From positions 1 to 35,422 of the forward strand of contig JAISLF010000045.1 in NCBI GenBank assembly GCA_031260605.1: a stretch of 35,422 nt of DNA. Direction: 5' to 3'. The position numbers were made by a program, and so were the translations under genes. The DNA comes from Oscillospiraceae bacterium. GTDB lineage: Bacteria > Bacillota > Clostridia > Oscillospirales > Oscillospiraceae. This document shows, one piece after another, positions 8,594-18,021 of this stretch (its first letter is position 1; the number at the start of each line of letters is the position of its first letter). The notes below the pieces were generated by a model that was given only the letters and a program-made list of their open reading frames with translations, was not told the origin of the DNA and searched no databases.

Positions 8594-8845
8594 CTAAAGC
8601 TGCTCCGCGCTTAAATACTCACGCAGCATTTCCGCAATGACCTCGTCCCGGTCGAGCTTTACAACCAGTGCGCGTGCGCCGTTGTGGCTTGTTATATACT
8701 GCGGGTCTTCTGATACGAGATAGCCGACGATTTGGTTCTCGGCACTGTAGCCCTTTTCCTGCAGTGCGCGAAAAACGTGAGCGAGAATTGCGCGCGAGCC
8801 TGAGGAGGTGGGTGCTTTTTCAATTTTCTTTGTTCCGTCAAACAT
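8594..8845 (-). CDS. ireB: IreB family regulatory phosphoprotein
   Basis: An 83-aa protein (UPF0297). The core QEKGYSAENQIVGYLVSEDPQYITSHNGAR matches the family hallmark (KGY-x-P-x-NQIVGY-x-SGDP-x-YI-x-NAR). In Enterococcus, IreB is phosphorylated on N-terminal threonines by the PASTA kinase IreK and affects cephalosporin resistance. Here the N-terminus (MFDGTKKIEKAPTSSGS) differs from the usual form and has Thr5 and Thr13 as possible sites. The gene stands 36 bp after purL and 88 bp before the U32-like gene. The usual neighbours alaS and ruvX/yrrK are absent, so only the ireB-U32 pairing is kept. Translation starts at an ATG with only a modest purine-rich site. Confidence 0.9.
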   Translation of the reverse strand: MFDGTKKIEKAPTSSGSRAILAHVFRALQEKGYSAENQIVGYLVSEDPQYITSHNGARALVVKLDRDEVIAEMLREYLSAEQL

Positions 8846-8881
8846 TTTAGCTTACCTGCCGTTTATATGTATAACTTTAGA

Positions 8882-11800
8882 TTAGATTTTATAATATGCC
8901 GCCGCGCTCTCAAACACGGGCATTGCCTTATTCCCGTGAATGTTCTTTCCGACGAATCTGCCGGAGCGCTCCGTGTGTCCCATTTTGCCGAAAACGCGCC
9001 CGTCTGGTGAGTAAATACCCTCGATGTTCCACATAGAGCCGTTCGGGTTTACGGAAATATCGGGTGAAACCGCGCCGTCCGCACTGCAATACCTCGTCGC
9101 GAGCTGACCGTTTGCGGCGAGTGCCGCAAGGCATTCCGGTGAGGCTGTAAATCTGCCTTCGCCGTGCGATACCGGTACGGCGTACACCTGCCCCGGCTCT
9201 AAAAGTATCGCCCACGGAGATTTGACTGACGACACGCGCGTGTACACATACCGCGCCGTGTGACGGCCGATGTCGTTGTGCGCAAGCGTCGGGTCGGAGC
9301 CCGTCAGGCCGCGAATGCGCCCGTCAGGCAGCAGCCCCGACTTGACAAGCGCCTGAAAGCCGTTGCAGATGCCGAGGGCAAGCCCGTCGTTTTGATAAAG
9401 CAGCCCGTGCACCGCGTCCGCAATTTCGGGTGAGCGCAAAAAAGCCGCGATAAACTTCGCCGAGCCGTCAGGCTCGTCTCCGGCGGAAAATCCGCCGGGC
9501 AAAAGCAGTACCTTTGACTCCCGAATTGCTGATGCTGCCGCTTTTACGGACTCCGCAAGATCCTGCTGCGTCTGGTTTCGCACCACGAGGATTCGGCTGC
9601 CGAGACCCGCCCGCAAAAGCGCGCTGTGCGTGTCTATCTCGCTGTTTGTCCCGGGGAACGACAGAACTAACGCCTGCGGCTTGTGCTTTAACATCGCCGC
9701 GCTTGCCGGAATATGCTCGCCGCAGTCCGGAATTTCCGGTGCTGCCGGCGCGGGCTTGTTCTGCCCCGTCGGGAATACAGCCGCGAGTGTGTTTTCAGAC
9801 GCGGCAAGCAGGTCTGTTACTTTCGCCGTGCCGCCGCCAAGCGCAATTTCGCCTGTGTCCGCCGTGTATCCGAGCAGAAGCGCGCCCGCTATCGGCTCCG
9901 ACGCCTCGGCGACGATTGCGCCGGGGAGCGGCGCGTGCAGGTCAAGGTCAAGCCCCTGCTCCGCCGAAAAGCCGATTCTGTTGCCGAAGGACATTTTTAT
10001 TATGCATTCGGCGACCCCGCCGCCGGACACCGCGTAAGCCGAAAGGATTTTGCCTGATTTAACAGCCGTGTGAACCTGCCGCCAAACGGACATTGCGTTT
10101 TTGGGTTCCGCGCCGGGATTTATGAGGTAAACCGCGTTTTTTGCCGCCTTGAATTCGGGGGAGATAATGTCGCCCGCGCTTCCCGGCGCGATTGCAAAGG
10201 AAATAAGCGTCGGCGGAACGTCTATGCTCTCGAACGTGCCGGACATACTGTCCTTGCCGCCGATTGCCGCAAGTCCGAGCGCTTCCTGCGCGTCAAGCGC
10301 GCCGAGCAGCGCCGCGAACGGCTTGCCCCAGCGCGCCGGATCAGTGCCGAGCTTGCCGAAATACTCCTGAAAGGACAGATACGCGCCGTCCGGGTTTGCG
10401 CCTGCCGCGACGAGCTTTGCAACAGACACAAGCACAGCCGCCTGCGCTCCGCGATATGGGTTTTGCTTTGAAATTTCTGGCAAAAAGCCGTATGAAAACA
10501 CAGAGCAGGTGTCTGTTTCACGGTAGTCCTGCGCCTGACTTGTCGTTACCGGAATGAGGTTCACGGCAGCCTGAACAGGCGTTGCGCTGTATCTGCCGGA
10601 ATACGGCGCAAGAACCGTTCCCGCGCCGACAGAGCAGTCAAACATCTCGGCAAGGCCGCGCCGTGAGGAAACGTTCAGCGCCGCCGCCGTGTCCGTCAGG
10701 GACTGCGGCAGACGGTATTCAAGCGTTTTTGGAGCGGGAGCCTGTATCGACACGCCCGCGTATTTCTTTGCGCCGTTTGACGCAAGCAGCTCGCGCGGCA
10801 GGTCGCACACCGCACTGCCCGCGTAGGTCATCACAACGCGCGGTTCGCGCGTTACCTGCGCAATAACTGTGCTTTCAAGATTTTCGGACTCTGCAAGAGC
10901 CGTGAATGCCGCGAGGTCGGTCGGCGCAATACACACCGCCATACGCTCCTGCGACTCGGAGATTGCTATTTCCACGGGGTTCAGTCCGCGATACTTGAGC
11001 GGCACCGCCGAAAGGTCAATCGTCAGCCCGTCAGCCAGCTCACCGACGGCGACGGACACGCCGCCCGCGCCGAAGTCGTTGCAGCGCTTTATCATACGGC
11101 GCAGCCCGGGGATTGAAAACAGCAGCTGAAGCTTGCGCTCCTCCGGCGCGTTGCCCTTTTGAACCTCGCTTGCCATTGTATCAAGCGCAGTTGTGCTGTG
11201 CGTTTTGGAGGAGCCTGTTGCGCCGCCGATTCCGTCACGCCCGGTGCGTCCGCCGACGAGCAGGACAATATCGCCCGGCTGAGGCTCCTCGCGCCGTACC
11301 TCCGCAAACGGGACGGCTCCCGCGACAGCGCCGACCTCCATTCGCTTTGCTATATACCCTTCGTCGTACACCTCGTCAACAAGGCCGGTTGAAAGTCCGA
11401 TTTGGTTGCCATAGGAGGAAAAGCCCTTTGCCGCCGTCGTCGTAATGACGCGCTGCGGAAGCTTGCCCGCAAGCGTATCCTCTATATCCGCGCGCGGGTC
11501 GCCTGAGCCTGTCACGCGCATTGCCTGAAACACATAGCTGCGGCCTGAGAGCGGGTCACGAATCGCGCCGCCAATGCAGGTCGCCGCGCCGCCGAAAGGC
11601 TCAACCTCCGTCGGGTGATTGTGCGTCTCGTTTTTGAACATCAGGAGCCAGTCCTCGAGCGTATTGCCGACGCGCACATCTATATGTATCGAGCAGGCGT
11701 TTATCTCCTCCGATACGTCGAGATTCTGCAAGAATCCACGTTTTTTGAGCACTTTTGCCCCGATTGTGGCGACGTCCATAAGCGTAACAGGGCGTGTTGC

Positions 11801-12586
11801 GGCTCTCTCGCCGTAAACCTCGCGCCGCAGGGCAAGGTATCTGTCAAACGCCGCCTGAATTTCCGGGTCGCCGATAGCTTCAACGGTCAGCTCCGTGTTA
11901 AACGTCGTGTGGCGGCAGTGGTCTGACCAGTAGGTGTCGAGCAGGCGCAGCTCCAAAAGCGTGGGGTCGCGTCGTAGGCTTTCAGCGAAATAGCCGCGCA
12001 CGAACGCCGCGTCGCCGAGGTCCATTGCAAGCCCGAGGGATGCGGACAGCTCCGCAAGCTCGCCGTCAGTCATTTTCGTAAAGCCGGAGAGAACGGGAAC
12101 CGCCTCAAGCTCCTGCGCTGCCGCCGCGAGTGTTTCGGGCAGATGAAAATCGCCCTCGCGCGCCTCCACGGGATTTATAAGATATTTTTTCAGCGCCGCG
12201 CAATCATTTTCCGTCAGCTCGCCGAAAAACGCGTACACATCGGCGGTTTTGACGGCAACGTCTCCTGCGGATTCCGCAGAGGTCTCAATGCACTGCCTCG
12301 CACTGTCCGCCCGCTGGTCAAACTGACCCGGCAGAGGCTCGGCAACCAGCAGAAACGCGCTGTTCAGCTCCGGCAAGCGGCTCTCGTATACAATATCCGT
12401 CGGCGGCTCGGACAAAACACCGGAAATAATATCTTTGCCCGGCTGTATGCCCTCCATGTCGTACCTGACAAAGGCGCGGACGCCGGTTATGCTCTTTACG
12501 GACAAAAAACCGCGCGCGACCGAAAGCAGCGACTCCGATTTTACGTCAAACTCCGGTTTTTTTTCTGTGTAGTATCTGTAAACCAT
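8882..12586 (-). CDS. purL: Phosphoribosylformylglycinamidine synthase, single-chain clostridial type
   Basis: ATP-dependent fourth step of purine synthesis: FGAR plus glutamine gives FGAM. This is the large single-chain form (1234 aa), with synthetase domains first and a C-terminal class I glutamine amidotransferase domain. Visible motifs are DTYWSDHCRHTTF (FGAM synthase active-site His), KNETHNHPTEVEPFGGAATCIGG (nucleotide/substrate loop), GAGGVSVAVGELADG and, in the amidase, GICNGFQAL with nucleophile Cys1074, plus SHGEGRF (His1141) and a late HTE at about 1204. I chose ATG 12586 (MVYRYYTEKK); a longer open frame to 12859 would overlap the preceding lipoprotein gene and lacks similarity. 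The ribosome site is weak (GGGGAT). The gene lies 43 bp after the solute-binding protein gene. No other pur gene is present. Confidence 0.95.
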   Translation of the reverse strand: MVYRYYTEKKPEFDVKSESLLSVARGFLSVKSITGVRAFVRYDMEGIQPGKDIISGVLSEPPTDIVYESRLPELNSAFLLVAEPLPGQFDQRADSARQCIETSAESAGDVAVKTADVYAFFGELTENDCAALKKYLINPVEAREGDFHLPETLAAAAQELEAVPVLSGFTKMTDGELAELSASLGLAMDLGDAAFVRGYFAESLRRDPTLLELRLLDTYWSDHCRHTTFNTELTVEAIGDPEIQAAFDRYLALRREVYGERAATRPVTLMDVATIGAKVLKKRGFLQNLDVSEEINACSIHIDVRVGNTLEDWLLMFKNETHNHPTEVEPFGGAATCIGGAIRDPLSGRSYVFQAMRVTGSGDPRADIEDTLAGKLPQRVITTTAAKGFSSYGNQIGLSTGLVDEVYDEGYIAKRMEVGAVAGAVPFAEVRREEPQPGDIVLLVGGRTGRDGIGGATGSSKTHSTTALDTMASEVQKGNAPEERKLQLLFSIPGLRRMIKRCNDFGAGGVSVAVGELADGLTIDLSAVPLKYRGLNPVEIAISESQERMAVCIAPTDLAAFTALAESENLESTVIAQVTREPRVVMTYAGSAVCDLPRELLASNGAKKYAGVSIQAPAPKTLEYRLPQSLTDTAAALNVSSRRGLAEMFDCSVGAGTVLAPYSGRYSATPVQAAVNLIPVTTSQAQDYRETDTCSVFSYGFLPEISKQNPYRGAQAAVLVSVAKLVAAGANPDGAYLSFQEYFGKLGTDPARWGKPFAALLGALDAQEALGLAAIGGKDSMSGTFESIDVPPTLISFAIAPGSAGDIISPEFKAAKNAVYLINPGAEPKNAMSVWRQVHTAVKSGKILSAYAVSGGGVAECIIKMSFGNRIGFSAEQGLDLDLHAPLPGAIVAEASEPIAGALLLGYTADTGEIALGGGTAKVTDLLAASENTLAAVFPTGQNKPAPAAPEIPDCGEHIPASAAMLKHKPQALVLSFPGTNSEIDTHSALLRAGLGSRILVVRNQTQQDLAESVKAAASAIRESKVLLLPGGFSAGDEPDGSAKFIAAFLRSPEIADAVHGLLYQNDGLALGICNGFQALVKSGLLPDGRIRGLTGSDPTLAHNDIGRHTARYVYTRVSSVKSPWAILLEPGQVYAVPVSHGEGRFTASPECLAALAANGQLATRYCSADGAVSPDISVNPNGSMWNIEGIYSPDGRVFGKMGHTERSGRFVGKNIHGNKAMPVFESAAAYYKI

Positions 12587-12629
12587 AGAAATCCCCAAGC
12601 TTCGCGGCGTATGCCGCGCGTGTGTTGTG

Positions 12630-14330
12630 TTATTCCCCGCCGTCCGGCAGAGCCGTTCCGTCAGTGTCAGGCGGTGTCGGCTCCGTCTCTTCATCTTCCG
12701 CATTGCCGCTGTCCGCCGGGCCGAAGCTGCCGAATGTCCAGTCCCCGACATATCTGAAAACGCCGCTCGGCGAAATGGTGACGTTTGAAATGACATTGCG
12801 CCCCGACTTAACCTCGTTTCGGATGTACACAAGCGGAACAAACGGGATGTAATCGTCAAAATCCAGGCAAAAATACAGCGCGGCCTTTTGCTTTTCCTCG
12901 GTGGTGTTTGCCGCGAAAAGATCCATTTGAGAATCGGCGAGGCTCTGTGAATAAAGGTGCCCGTAGTTCAGAGCGCCGTTTTCGGAGATAAGCGGCAGAA
13001 AGTTCATATCGGGCGGGATTTTCGTCGTCGCGATATAAAGGTGAAAGTTGCCCTCTGTCAGCTGAGTTTTGAAAACGGAGGGGGTAAGCTCCTCAAGCCT
13101 TACGTCAATTCCGATATTAATGAGGTTTTGCGTTATGATATATGCGGCGGCGACCTCGGCGGTATTGCTGTTGTTCACGATAAACGTCAGCGAAAACGGC
13201 TGATAATTGCCGTAATACGGGTATTCCAGGAACAAGTCCTCGTTTGCGTCCTCCATACCAATATCCTGAAAGAGCGCCGAGGTTTTTGCAATGCAGTCAT
13301 TATCGTCAACTGTTTCCCAGCGTTTTTCGTAGAGCTTCCAGTCAGGATTCAGCGGAGTTGCGGCGGGCAGAGCGTATCCGCCGAATATCTCGTCCGCAAT
13401 GCGCGTACGTCCGGAGGCGTAGGACAGAACCAGACGGAACCGCTCATCGTCCAGCGCGGCGCGCGACGGGTTTATGCCGATAAACATCAGGTCGTTTGTT
13501 ACGAGGTTTGCACGCTCGTGGTCGCGGCGAATCTGGGTGTTTTTCGCCTCGGCTCCGCGAACCTCCATAAGGTCAATGCGCAGCTCGGAAAACTCCTCGA
13601 TGTACTGGTTGTCCTCGCACCATGTAAGATAAATCGCTTCAGGCAGGGAGGGGTTAAGCTCGCGCCAGCGTGTGTCCGTCATCAGCTGCAGGTGCGTTTT
13701 GTCTGCGGACAGCCGGTACGGACCGGAGCCGAACGGAACGGGTCCCGTGCTGTTGCTTTTTACAAGTCCGAAGTCAAGCAGGGCGGGAAGTCCGTAATTC
13801 GCGTATTTCAGATTTACCTGAAGCTTGAGTGTGTCAATAGCCGAGACACCCTGTATGCAATCAAGCCGCGTTTTTAGCTTGACTGTGCCGGCGGCCTGGT
13901 TTATCGAAAAAGCAGCGTCTGCCGCAGTAAGCTTTGTGCCGTCTGACATTTCCACGCCGTCCAGCAACACAAACGTCCACTTTGTGCCGTCTTCATTTAC
14001 CTCATAGCTGTCGCACAGAACCGTTTCCGCCGTTAAATCGGGCGTAAGCCGGAAAAGCCCCTCATACATCAGCGACGAGACGATCATATTGCCGCGGTCT
14101 GTGCCGGTAATAGGGTTCAGGTCGTATTTGGTGTTGTAGCGCAACGTAAACTTGCCGTCTCCGACGATTTCGGGATTGGAGGCGCCCGGGTCTATGCCTA
14201 TCGGCGTTTCTGTCGGTGTAGGCGTGGGCGGCGGCGTGGGGATTGAGGTAAACTGAAACTCACACGAGGCAAGACCGAAAACCAGCGCGGCGAGAAGAAT
14301 ATATGCAATTGTACGGGAAAAACGTTTCAA
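12630..14330 (-). CDS. Extracellular solute-binding lipoprotein, family 5 (peptide/nickel type), orphan
   Basis: A 566-aa lipoprotein: signal peptide about 1-22 with lipobox LASC (Cys23), then a Pro/Thr-rich spacer (about 30-44), then an SBP_bac_5 fold (YNTKYDLNPITG near 65-76, MYEGLFRLTPDL at about 88-99, KWTFVLLDGVEMSDGTKLTAADAAFSI at about 117-143). Such proteins bind oligopeptides or metal chelates outside the cell for an ABC importer. No permease or ATPase gene lies nearby; the flanking genes are secA (19 bp upstream) and purL. The start appears to be TTG at 14330 with no good ribosome binding site; no ATG fits before the signal peptide. The C-terminal tail is acidic (DSGNAEDEETEP). Confidence 0.87.
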   Translation of the reverse strand: MKRFSRTIAYILLAALVFGLASCEFQFTSIPTPPPTPTPTETPIGIDPGASNPEIVGDGKFTLRYNTKYDLNPITGTDRGNMIVSSLMYEGLFRLTPDLTAETVLCDSYEVNEDGTKWTFVLLDGVEMSDGTKLTAADAAFSINQAAGTVKLKTRLDCIQGVSAIDTLKLQVNLKYANYGLPALLDFGLVKSNSTGPVPFGSGPYRLSADKTHLQLMTDTRWRELNPSLPEAIYLTWCEDNQYIEEFSELRIDLMEVRGAEAKNTQIRRDHERANLVTNDLMFIGINPSRAALDDERFRLVLSYASGRTRIADEIFGGYALPAATPLNPDWKLYEKRWETVDDNDCIAKTSALFQDIGMEDANEDLFLEYPYYGNYQPFSLTFIVNNSNTAEVAAAYIITQNLINIGIDVRLEELTPSVFKTQLTEGNFHLYIATTKIPPDMNFLPLISENGALNYGHLYSQSLADSQMDLFAANTTEEKQKAALYFCLDFDDYIPFVPLVYIRNEVKSGRNVISNVTISPSGVFRYVGDWTFGSFGPADSGNAEDEETEPTPPDTDGTALPDGGE

Positions 14331-14349
14331 TCAGTAAATAGCTTGTGGG

Positions 14350-17133
14350 CTACGCTCCGTGGCAGTTTTTGTACTTAACCGGTGTGCCGTCAGCCTTTTT
14401 CTTGCCGCAGGGGCACGGGTCGTTCCGGCCGATTTTTTGGGATTTTGCAGGCTGACGTTTAGGCGCTGTATTTTCGGGGTCAGAGCCGGCGTTTTCCGCC
14501 GCGCGCAGATTCTTTGAGACGGACTTTCTTTTTATCTCAACATTTTTGCGGATTTGCACTGAGAACAGCCGGCGCACAACCTCCTGCTTAATGCCCGCAA
14601 TCATAGCCTCGAACATATCGAAGCCCTCGCGCTTGTACTCGTCCACCGGGTTTACCTGCGCGTAGCCGCGCAGACGCACAGAGTCGCGCAAATCGTCCAT
14701 CGCGTCTATATGCTCCATCCAGTATTCGTCAACGACGCGCAGCAGAATTGTGCGCTCAATCTCGCGCATAACGGGAATATCGGTGCCGTCAATTAAGCCG
14801 AATTCCGCTTCGCGCTTGTGGTACACAGTCTCTGCCCGGGCATACAGCTCATCCGTCAGCGCTGCCGCCGCAATGCCGTCGTCGGGCAGCTTCAGCTCGC
14901 CGCGCGCGACAAACAGTCCCTCAAACGGGCGGACATATTCAGAAAACGTCTCCTTGTCCTGCGGCTCAATATCGCTGATAACCTCGGCGTCAATTACGTC
15001 GCGCGCCATTGTAAGCACAGAATCTGAGACATTCTCGCCGTCCAGAACCGTCTGCCTCTGCGCGTAAATCAGCAGACGCTGCGTATTCATAACATCGTCA
15101 TACTCAAGCACGTTTTTACGCGTTTGGAAATGCCGCGACTCAATGTTTTTCTGCGCGCGCTCAATTGAATTCGTCAGCATTTTGTTTGTGAGCGGCTCGT
15201 CCTCGTCCACACGCAGTGCGTCCATCATCGTCATAACGCGCTCCGAGCCGAACAGGCGCATAATATCGTCCGTCAGCGCAAGGAAAAACCGCGATTGACC
15301 GGGGTCGCCCTGCCGTCCCGAACGGCCACGTAGCTGATTGTCAATACGCCGCGATTCGTGCCGTTCCGTGCCGACGATAAACAGTCCGCCCGCCGCGCGT
15401 ACCTTTTCGGCCTCGTCCTGCGTGAATTTTCTGTGGTGCGCAAGGCGCTCGGCGAATTTCTCGCGAATGCGCAATATATCCGGGTCTTCCGTATCCGCGT
15501 GACCGTTTGCCTCGGCAATCAGCTCCTCCGCGTCGTCCCGGTCGCGGTATTCCGCGTCTTTTCGCAAGTCAGACAGGGCAAGATATTCGGGGTTTCCGCC
15601 GAGCATAATGTCGGTTCCGCGCCCTGCCATGTTTGTTGCGATGGTAACAGCCTTGTATTTACCTGCCTGTGCGACAATCTCCGCTTCTTTTTCGTGGTTC
15701 TTCGCGTTCAGCACATTGTGAGGTACCTTTTCCTTAGACAGCAGCTTTGCAAGGAACTCACTTTTTTCAATGGACACCGTACCGACAAGCACGGGCTGTC
15801 CCTTTTCGTAGCACTCAACAATTTGGCGGATAATCGCGCGATTTTTCGCCGGCTCCGTCTTGAAAACAACATCCGCGTGGTCCTCGCGGCACGCCGGAAC
15901 ATTTGTCGGGATCTCTATAATGTCGAGCTTGTATATGGTTCCGAATTCCTCGGCCTCTGTCATCGCGGTACCTGTCATACCGGAGAGCTTGTCGTACATA
16001 CGGAAGTAGTTCTGGAACGTAATTGTCGCAAGTGTTTTTGTTTCGCTTGCAACGGTAACGCGCTCCTTTGCCTCAATCGCCTGATGCAGCCCCTCGGAAT
16101 AACGCCTGCCAATCATAAGGCGGCCGGTGAACTCATCTACAATAATGACCTCGCCGTCTTTAACCACATAGTCAATGTCAAGCTTCATGGTTCCGTATGC
16201 CTTGAGCGACTGGTTTATGTGGTGCGAAAGCGTATTATTTTCAATATCCGCAAGGTTTTCGAGATTGAAGTATTTCTCGGCTTTTTCAATGCCGCGCGCC
16301 GTCAGCGTTGCGGTTTTTGCCTTCTCGTCTACGATGTAGTCAGCAGTTTCATCCTCAGCCTCTACCTCTTTTTCATCGACGGACGCGCGCACCGACACCT
16401 TCAGCCCCCGGCAGAACACGTCTACCTTTTCATACAGGTCGGTTGACTCGTCCGACTGACCGGAGATAATGAGCGGAGTTCTCGCTTCGTCAATAAGAAT
16501 TGAGTCAACCTCATCGACGATTGCAAAAACGTGTCCGCGCTGAACAGTCTGCGATTTGTAGACAGCCATATTGTCGCGCAGATAATCAAACCCCATTTCG
16601 TTGTTCGTACCGTAGGTAATATCCGAGCCATAGCCCTCTATGCGCTCCTCGCGCGACATTCCGGGGACAATCAGCCCGACGGACAGCCCCATAAAGCGGT
16701 GCACCTTGCCCATCCACTCACTGTCGCGCCGCGCAAGATAGTCGTTTACCGTGACGATGTGCACGCCTTTTCCTGTCAGCGCATTGAGGTAGCTCGGCAG
16801 AACGGCGACGAGGGTTTTGCCCTCACCTGTTTTCATTTCGGCGATACGCCCCTGGTGCAGGACGATTCCGCCGATAAGCTGCACGTCATACGGGCGAAGT
16901 CCGAGCACGCGCCACGACGCCTCGCGCACTGCGGCAAACGCCTCAGGCAGAATGTCAGCCAGTGTTTCGCCTGCGCCGAGCCGACTGCGGAATTCATCTG
17001 TTTTGGCGCGAAGCTGCTTATCTGACAGAGCGCCGTAGGTCTCGCCCAATGCGTTGATTTGTTCAACGATGGGCATTATTTCGCGAATTTCGCGCTGTGA
17101 ATACGATCCGAATAGTTTTGATACAATTGACAT
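14350..17133 (-). CDS. secA: Preprotein translocase ATPase SecA
   Basis: A 927-aa motor ATPase that drives secretory proteins through SecYEG. Walker A MKTGEGKT (100-107), the DEAD-box DEVDSILIDEARTPLIISG region (about 206-224), IATNMAGRGTDI and QLRGRSGRQGDPG helicase motifs, and a C-terminal zinc-binding tail CPCG...NCH (Cys907, Cys909, Cys924, His925). The spacing between the second and third metal ligands (14 residues) is longer than the usual 8, because of an ADGTPV-like insertion. The ATG at 17133 has a weak AAAGAG site; an extended -10 promoter lies about 80 bp upstream. It is the first gene of the probable operon secA-SBP-purL-ireB-U32-mreCD-mrdA. Confidence 0.97.
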   Translation of the reverse strand: MSIVSKLFGSYSQREIREIMPIVEQINALGETYGALSDKQLRAKTDEFRSRLGAGETLADILPEAFAAVREASWRVLGLRPYDVQLIGGIVLHQGRIAEMKTGEGKTLVAVLPSYLNALTGKGVHIVTVNDYLARRDSEWMGKVHRFMGLSVGLIVPGMSREERIEGYGSDITYGTNNEMGFDYLRDNMAVYKSQTVQRGHVFAIVDEVDSILIDEARTPLIISGQSDESTDLYEKVDVFCRGLKVSVRASVDEKEVEAEDETADYIVDEKAKTATLTARGIEKAEKYFNLENLADIENNTLSHHINQSLKAYGTMKLDIDYVVKDGEVIIVDEFTGRLMIGRRYSEGLHQAIEAKERVTVASETKTLATITFQNYFRMYDKLSGMTGTAMTEAEEFGTIYKLDIIEIPTNVPACREDHADVVFKTEPAKNRAIIRQIVECYEKGQPVLVGTVSIEKSEFLAKLLSKEKVPHNVLNAKNHEKEAEIVAQAGKYKAVTIATNMAGRGTDIMLGGNPEYLALSDLRKDAEYRDRDDAEELIAEANGHADTEDPDILRIREKFAERLAHHRKFTQDEAEKVRAAGGLFIVGTERHESRRIDNQLRGRSGRQGDPGQSRFFLALTDDIMRLFGSERVMTMMDALRVDEDEPLTNKMLTNSIERAQKNIESRHFQTRKNVLEYDDVMNTQRLLIYAQRQTVLDGENVSDSVLTMARDVIDAEVISDIEPQDKETFSEYVRPFEGLFVARGELKLPDDGIAAAALTDELYARAETVYHKREAEFGLIDGTDIPVMREIERTILLRVVDEYWMEHIDAMDDLRDSVRLRGYAQVNPVDEYKREGFDMFEAMIAGIKQEVVRRLFSVQIRKNVEIKRKSVSKNLRAAENAGSDPENTAPKRQPAKSQKIGRNDPCPCGKKKADGTPVKYKNCHGA

Positions 17134-17211
17134 TAGTTAACTCTTTATTGATTTTTATACTTGCGGGGCGAGGACAAAACACCCCATATTATTATCCTAA
17201 TTTAATTATTC

Positions 17212-17220
17212 ATTATATCA
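17212..17220 (-). promoter_or_regulatory. Extended -10 promoter of the secA operon
   Basis: Minus strand reads TGATATAAT, a perfect -10 hexamer with the TG extension. No good -35 is seen at 17 bp (TTTATT). The predicted start is near 17204, giving a leader of about 70 nt to the secA ATG. The surrounding 17134-17285 is AT-rich and otherwise empty. Confidence 0.6.
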
Positions 17221-17342
17221 TGGCGGGAGTAAAAAATAAAGTCTTTTTTACATTAAGTTATAAAATGTTTACAATGTTTGAATTGTTCGGGCGTTAGGGC
17301 TTGGCTTGCCACGTGGTTTTGCTTTTTCAGGGCTTTGCGTTT

Positions 17343-17368
17343 GTAGGGGACGATGCCCTCAGCGGCCC
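17343..17368 (+). repeat. GTAG palindrome (REP-like), decayed
   Basis: Starts GTAGGGGACG and ends GCGGCCC; same type as the unit at 35140 but with mismatches between the arms. Confidence 0.55.
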
Positions 17369-17401
17369 TTGTGGCGGTTGCCGCCCGGACTTCCGGCGGG
17401 C

Positions 17402-17425
17402 GTAGGGGCGGCAATCTGCCGCCCG
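17402..17425 (+). repeat. GTAG palindrome (REP-like)
   Basis: GTAG followed by arms GGGCGGCA and TGCCGCCC around a 3-nt centre. Confidence 0.75.
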
Positions 17426-17458
17426 CCGTCTCGGGGCGGAATTTTTGCGGGGAACACC

Positions 17459-17485
17459 GTAGGGGCGATCGTCCCCGGTCGCCCG
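17459..17485 (+). repeat. GTAG palindrome (REP-like)
   Basis: GTAG followed by arms GGGCGATCG and CGGTCGCCC, with one G-T pair. It corresponds to the units at 31627 and 35198. Confidence 0.75.
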
Positions 17486-17617
17486 CTGTTGCGGGTTTTT
17501 TTCGCTTTGTTTTGCTTTTACTTGGGTTCAACCGTTGCGCTTACGGCGCAGGTTGCTATGTTTGTAATTGTGGCGAAGCTTCGCCTCGCCGCGCTGCTGA
17601 GCGCCTGCGCGGCGGGC

Positions 17618-17651
17618 GGTTACTTTTTCCGCTTCGCCGGAAAAAGTAACC
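17618..17651. repeat. Left-end hairpin of copy B
   Basis: Perfect 14-bp stem (GGTTACTTTTTCCG with CGGAAAAAGTAACC), loop CTTCGC. It is followed by a small CTTCTT/AAGAAG hairpin and a T run. Same hairpin at 31769-31802 and 35351-35384. Confidence 0.9.
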
Positions 17652-17884
17652 AAAAAGGGGCGACTTCTTTAGAAGAAGCAATCTTTTTTTTATCCGGGAA
17701 CTGCGGTGGTGGCAAGGTCGGGTGTGCTGTTCCCCGCGACGTATTGCGGTAGTCTCGGCGAACGCTTCCGCTGCGCCGCGCGCAGGGGCGCATCCTGTCG
17801 CGGCGTCGGAGACTCGGGTAAAACTGTTGGTTGCCGCAAACTGCCTACGGGTGCCAACCGGAAGGATGTTGCTGCTACGATTGC

Positions 17885-17903
17885 TGCCGCACAATGTGCG
17901 GCA
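17885..17903. repeat. Small internal palindrome of copy B
   Basis: Arms TGCCGCAC and GTGCGGCA; starts 267 bp after the start of the left hairpin, exactly as in copy D. Confidence 0.85.
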
Positions 17904-17995
17904 ATGTGGTGCGTGTCCCGGCGCGGCGGGTGTTGGTGTTACGGTCGTTGCATACTTACGGTTCAAGGCAATGCTCCGTTACCACAGCAATCTCT

Positions 17996-18021
17996 GTAGG
18001 GGGCGGCGTCCTCGACGTCCC
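17996..18021 (+). repeat. GTAG palindrome (REP-like) in copy B core
   Basis: GTAG followed by an imperfect palindrome ending CGACGTCCC; position-equivalent to 240 and 32146. Confidence 0.65.

Noticed and set aside
12587-12859. N-terminal extension of purL
   Set aside because: It overlaps the lipoprotein gene on the same strand in another frame and has no similarity to PurL; ATG 12586 gives the family N-terminus.
17618-17651. Left-end hairpins as ordinary terminators
   Set aside because: They are not directly followed by U runs, recur at fixed distances inside the repeat and do not follow gene ends.
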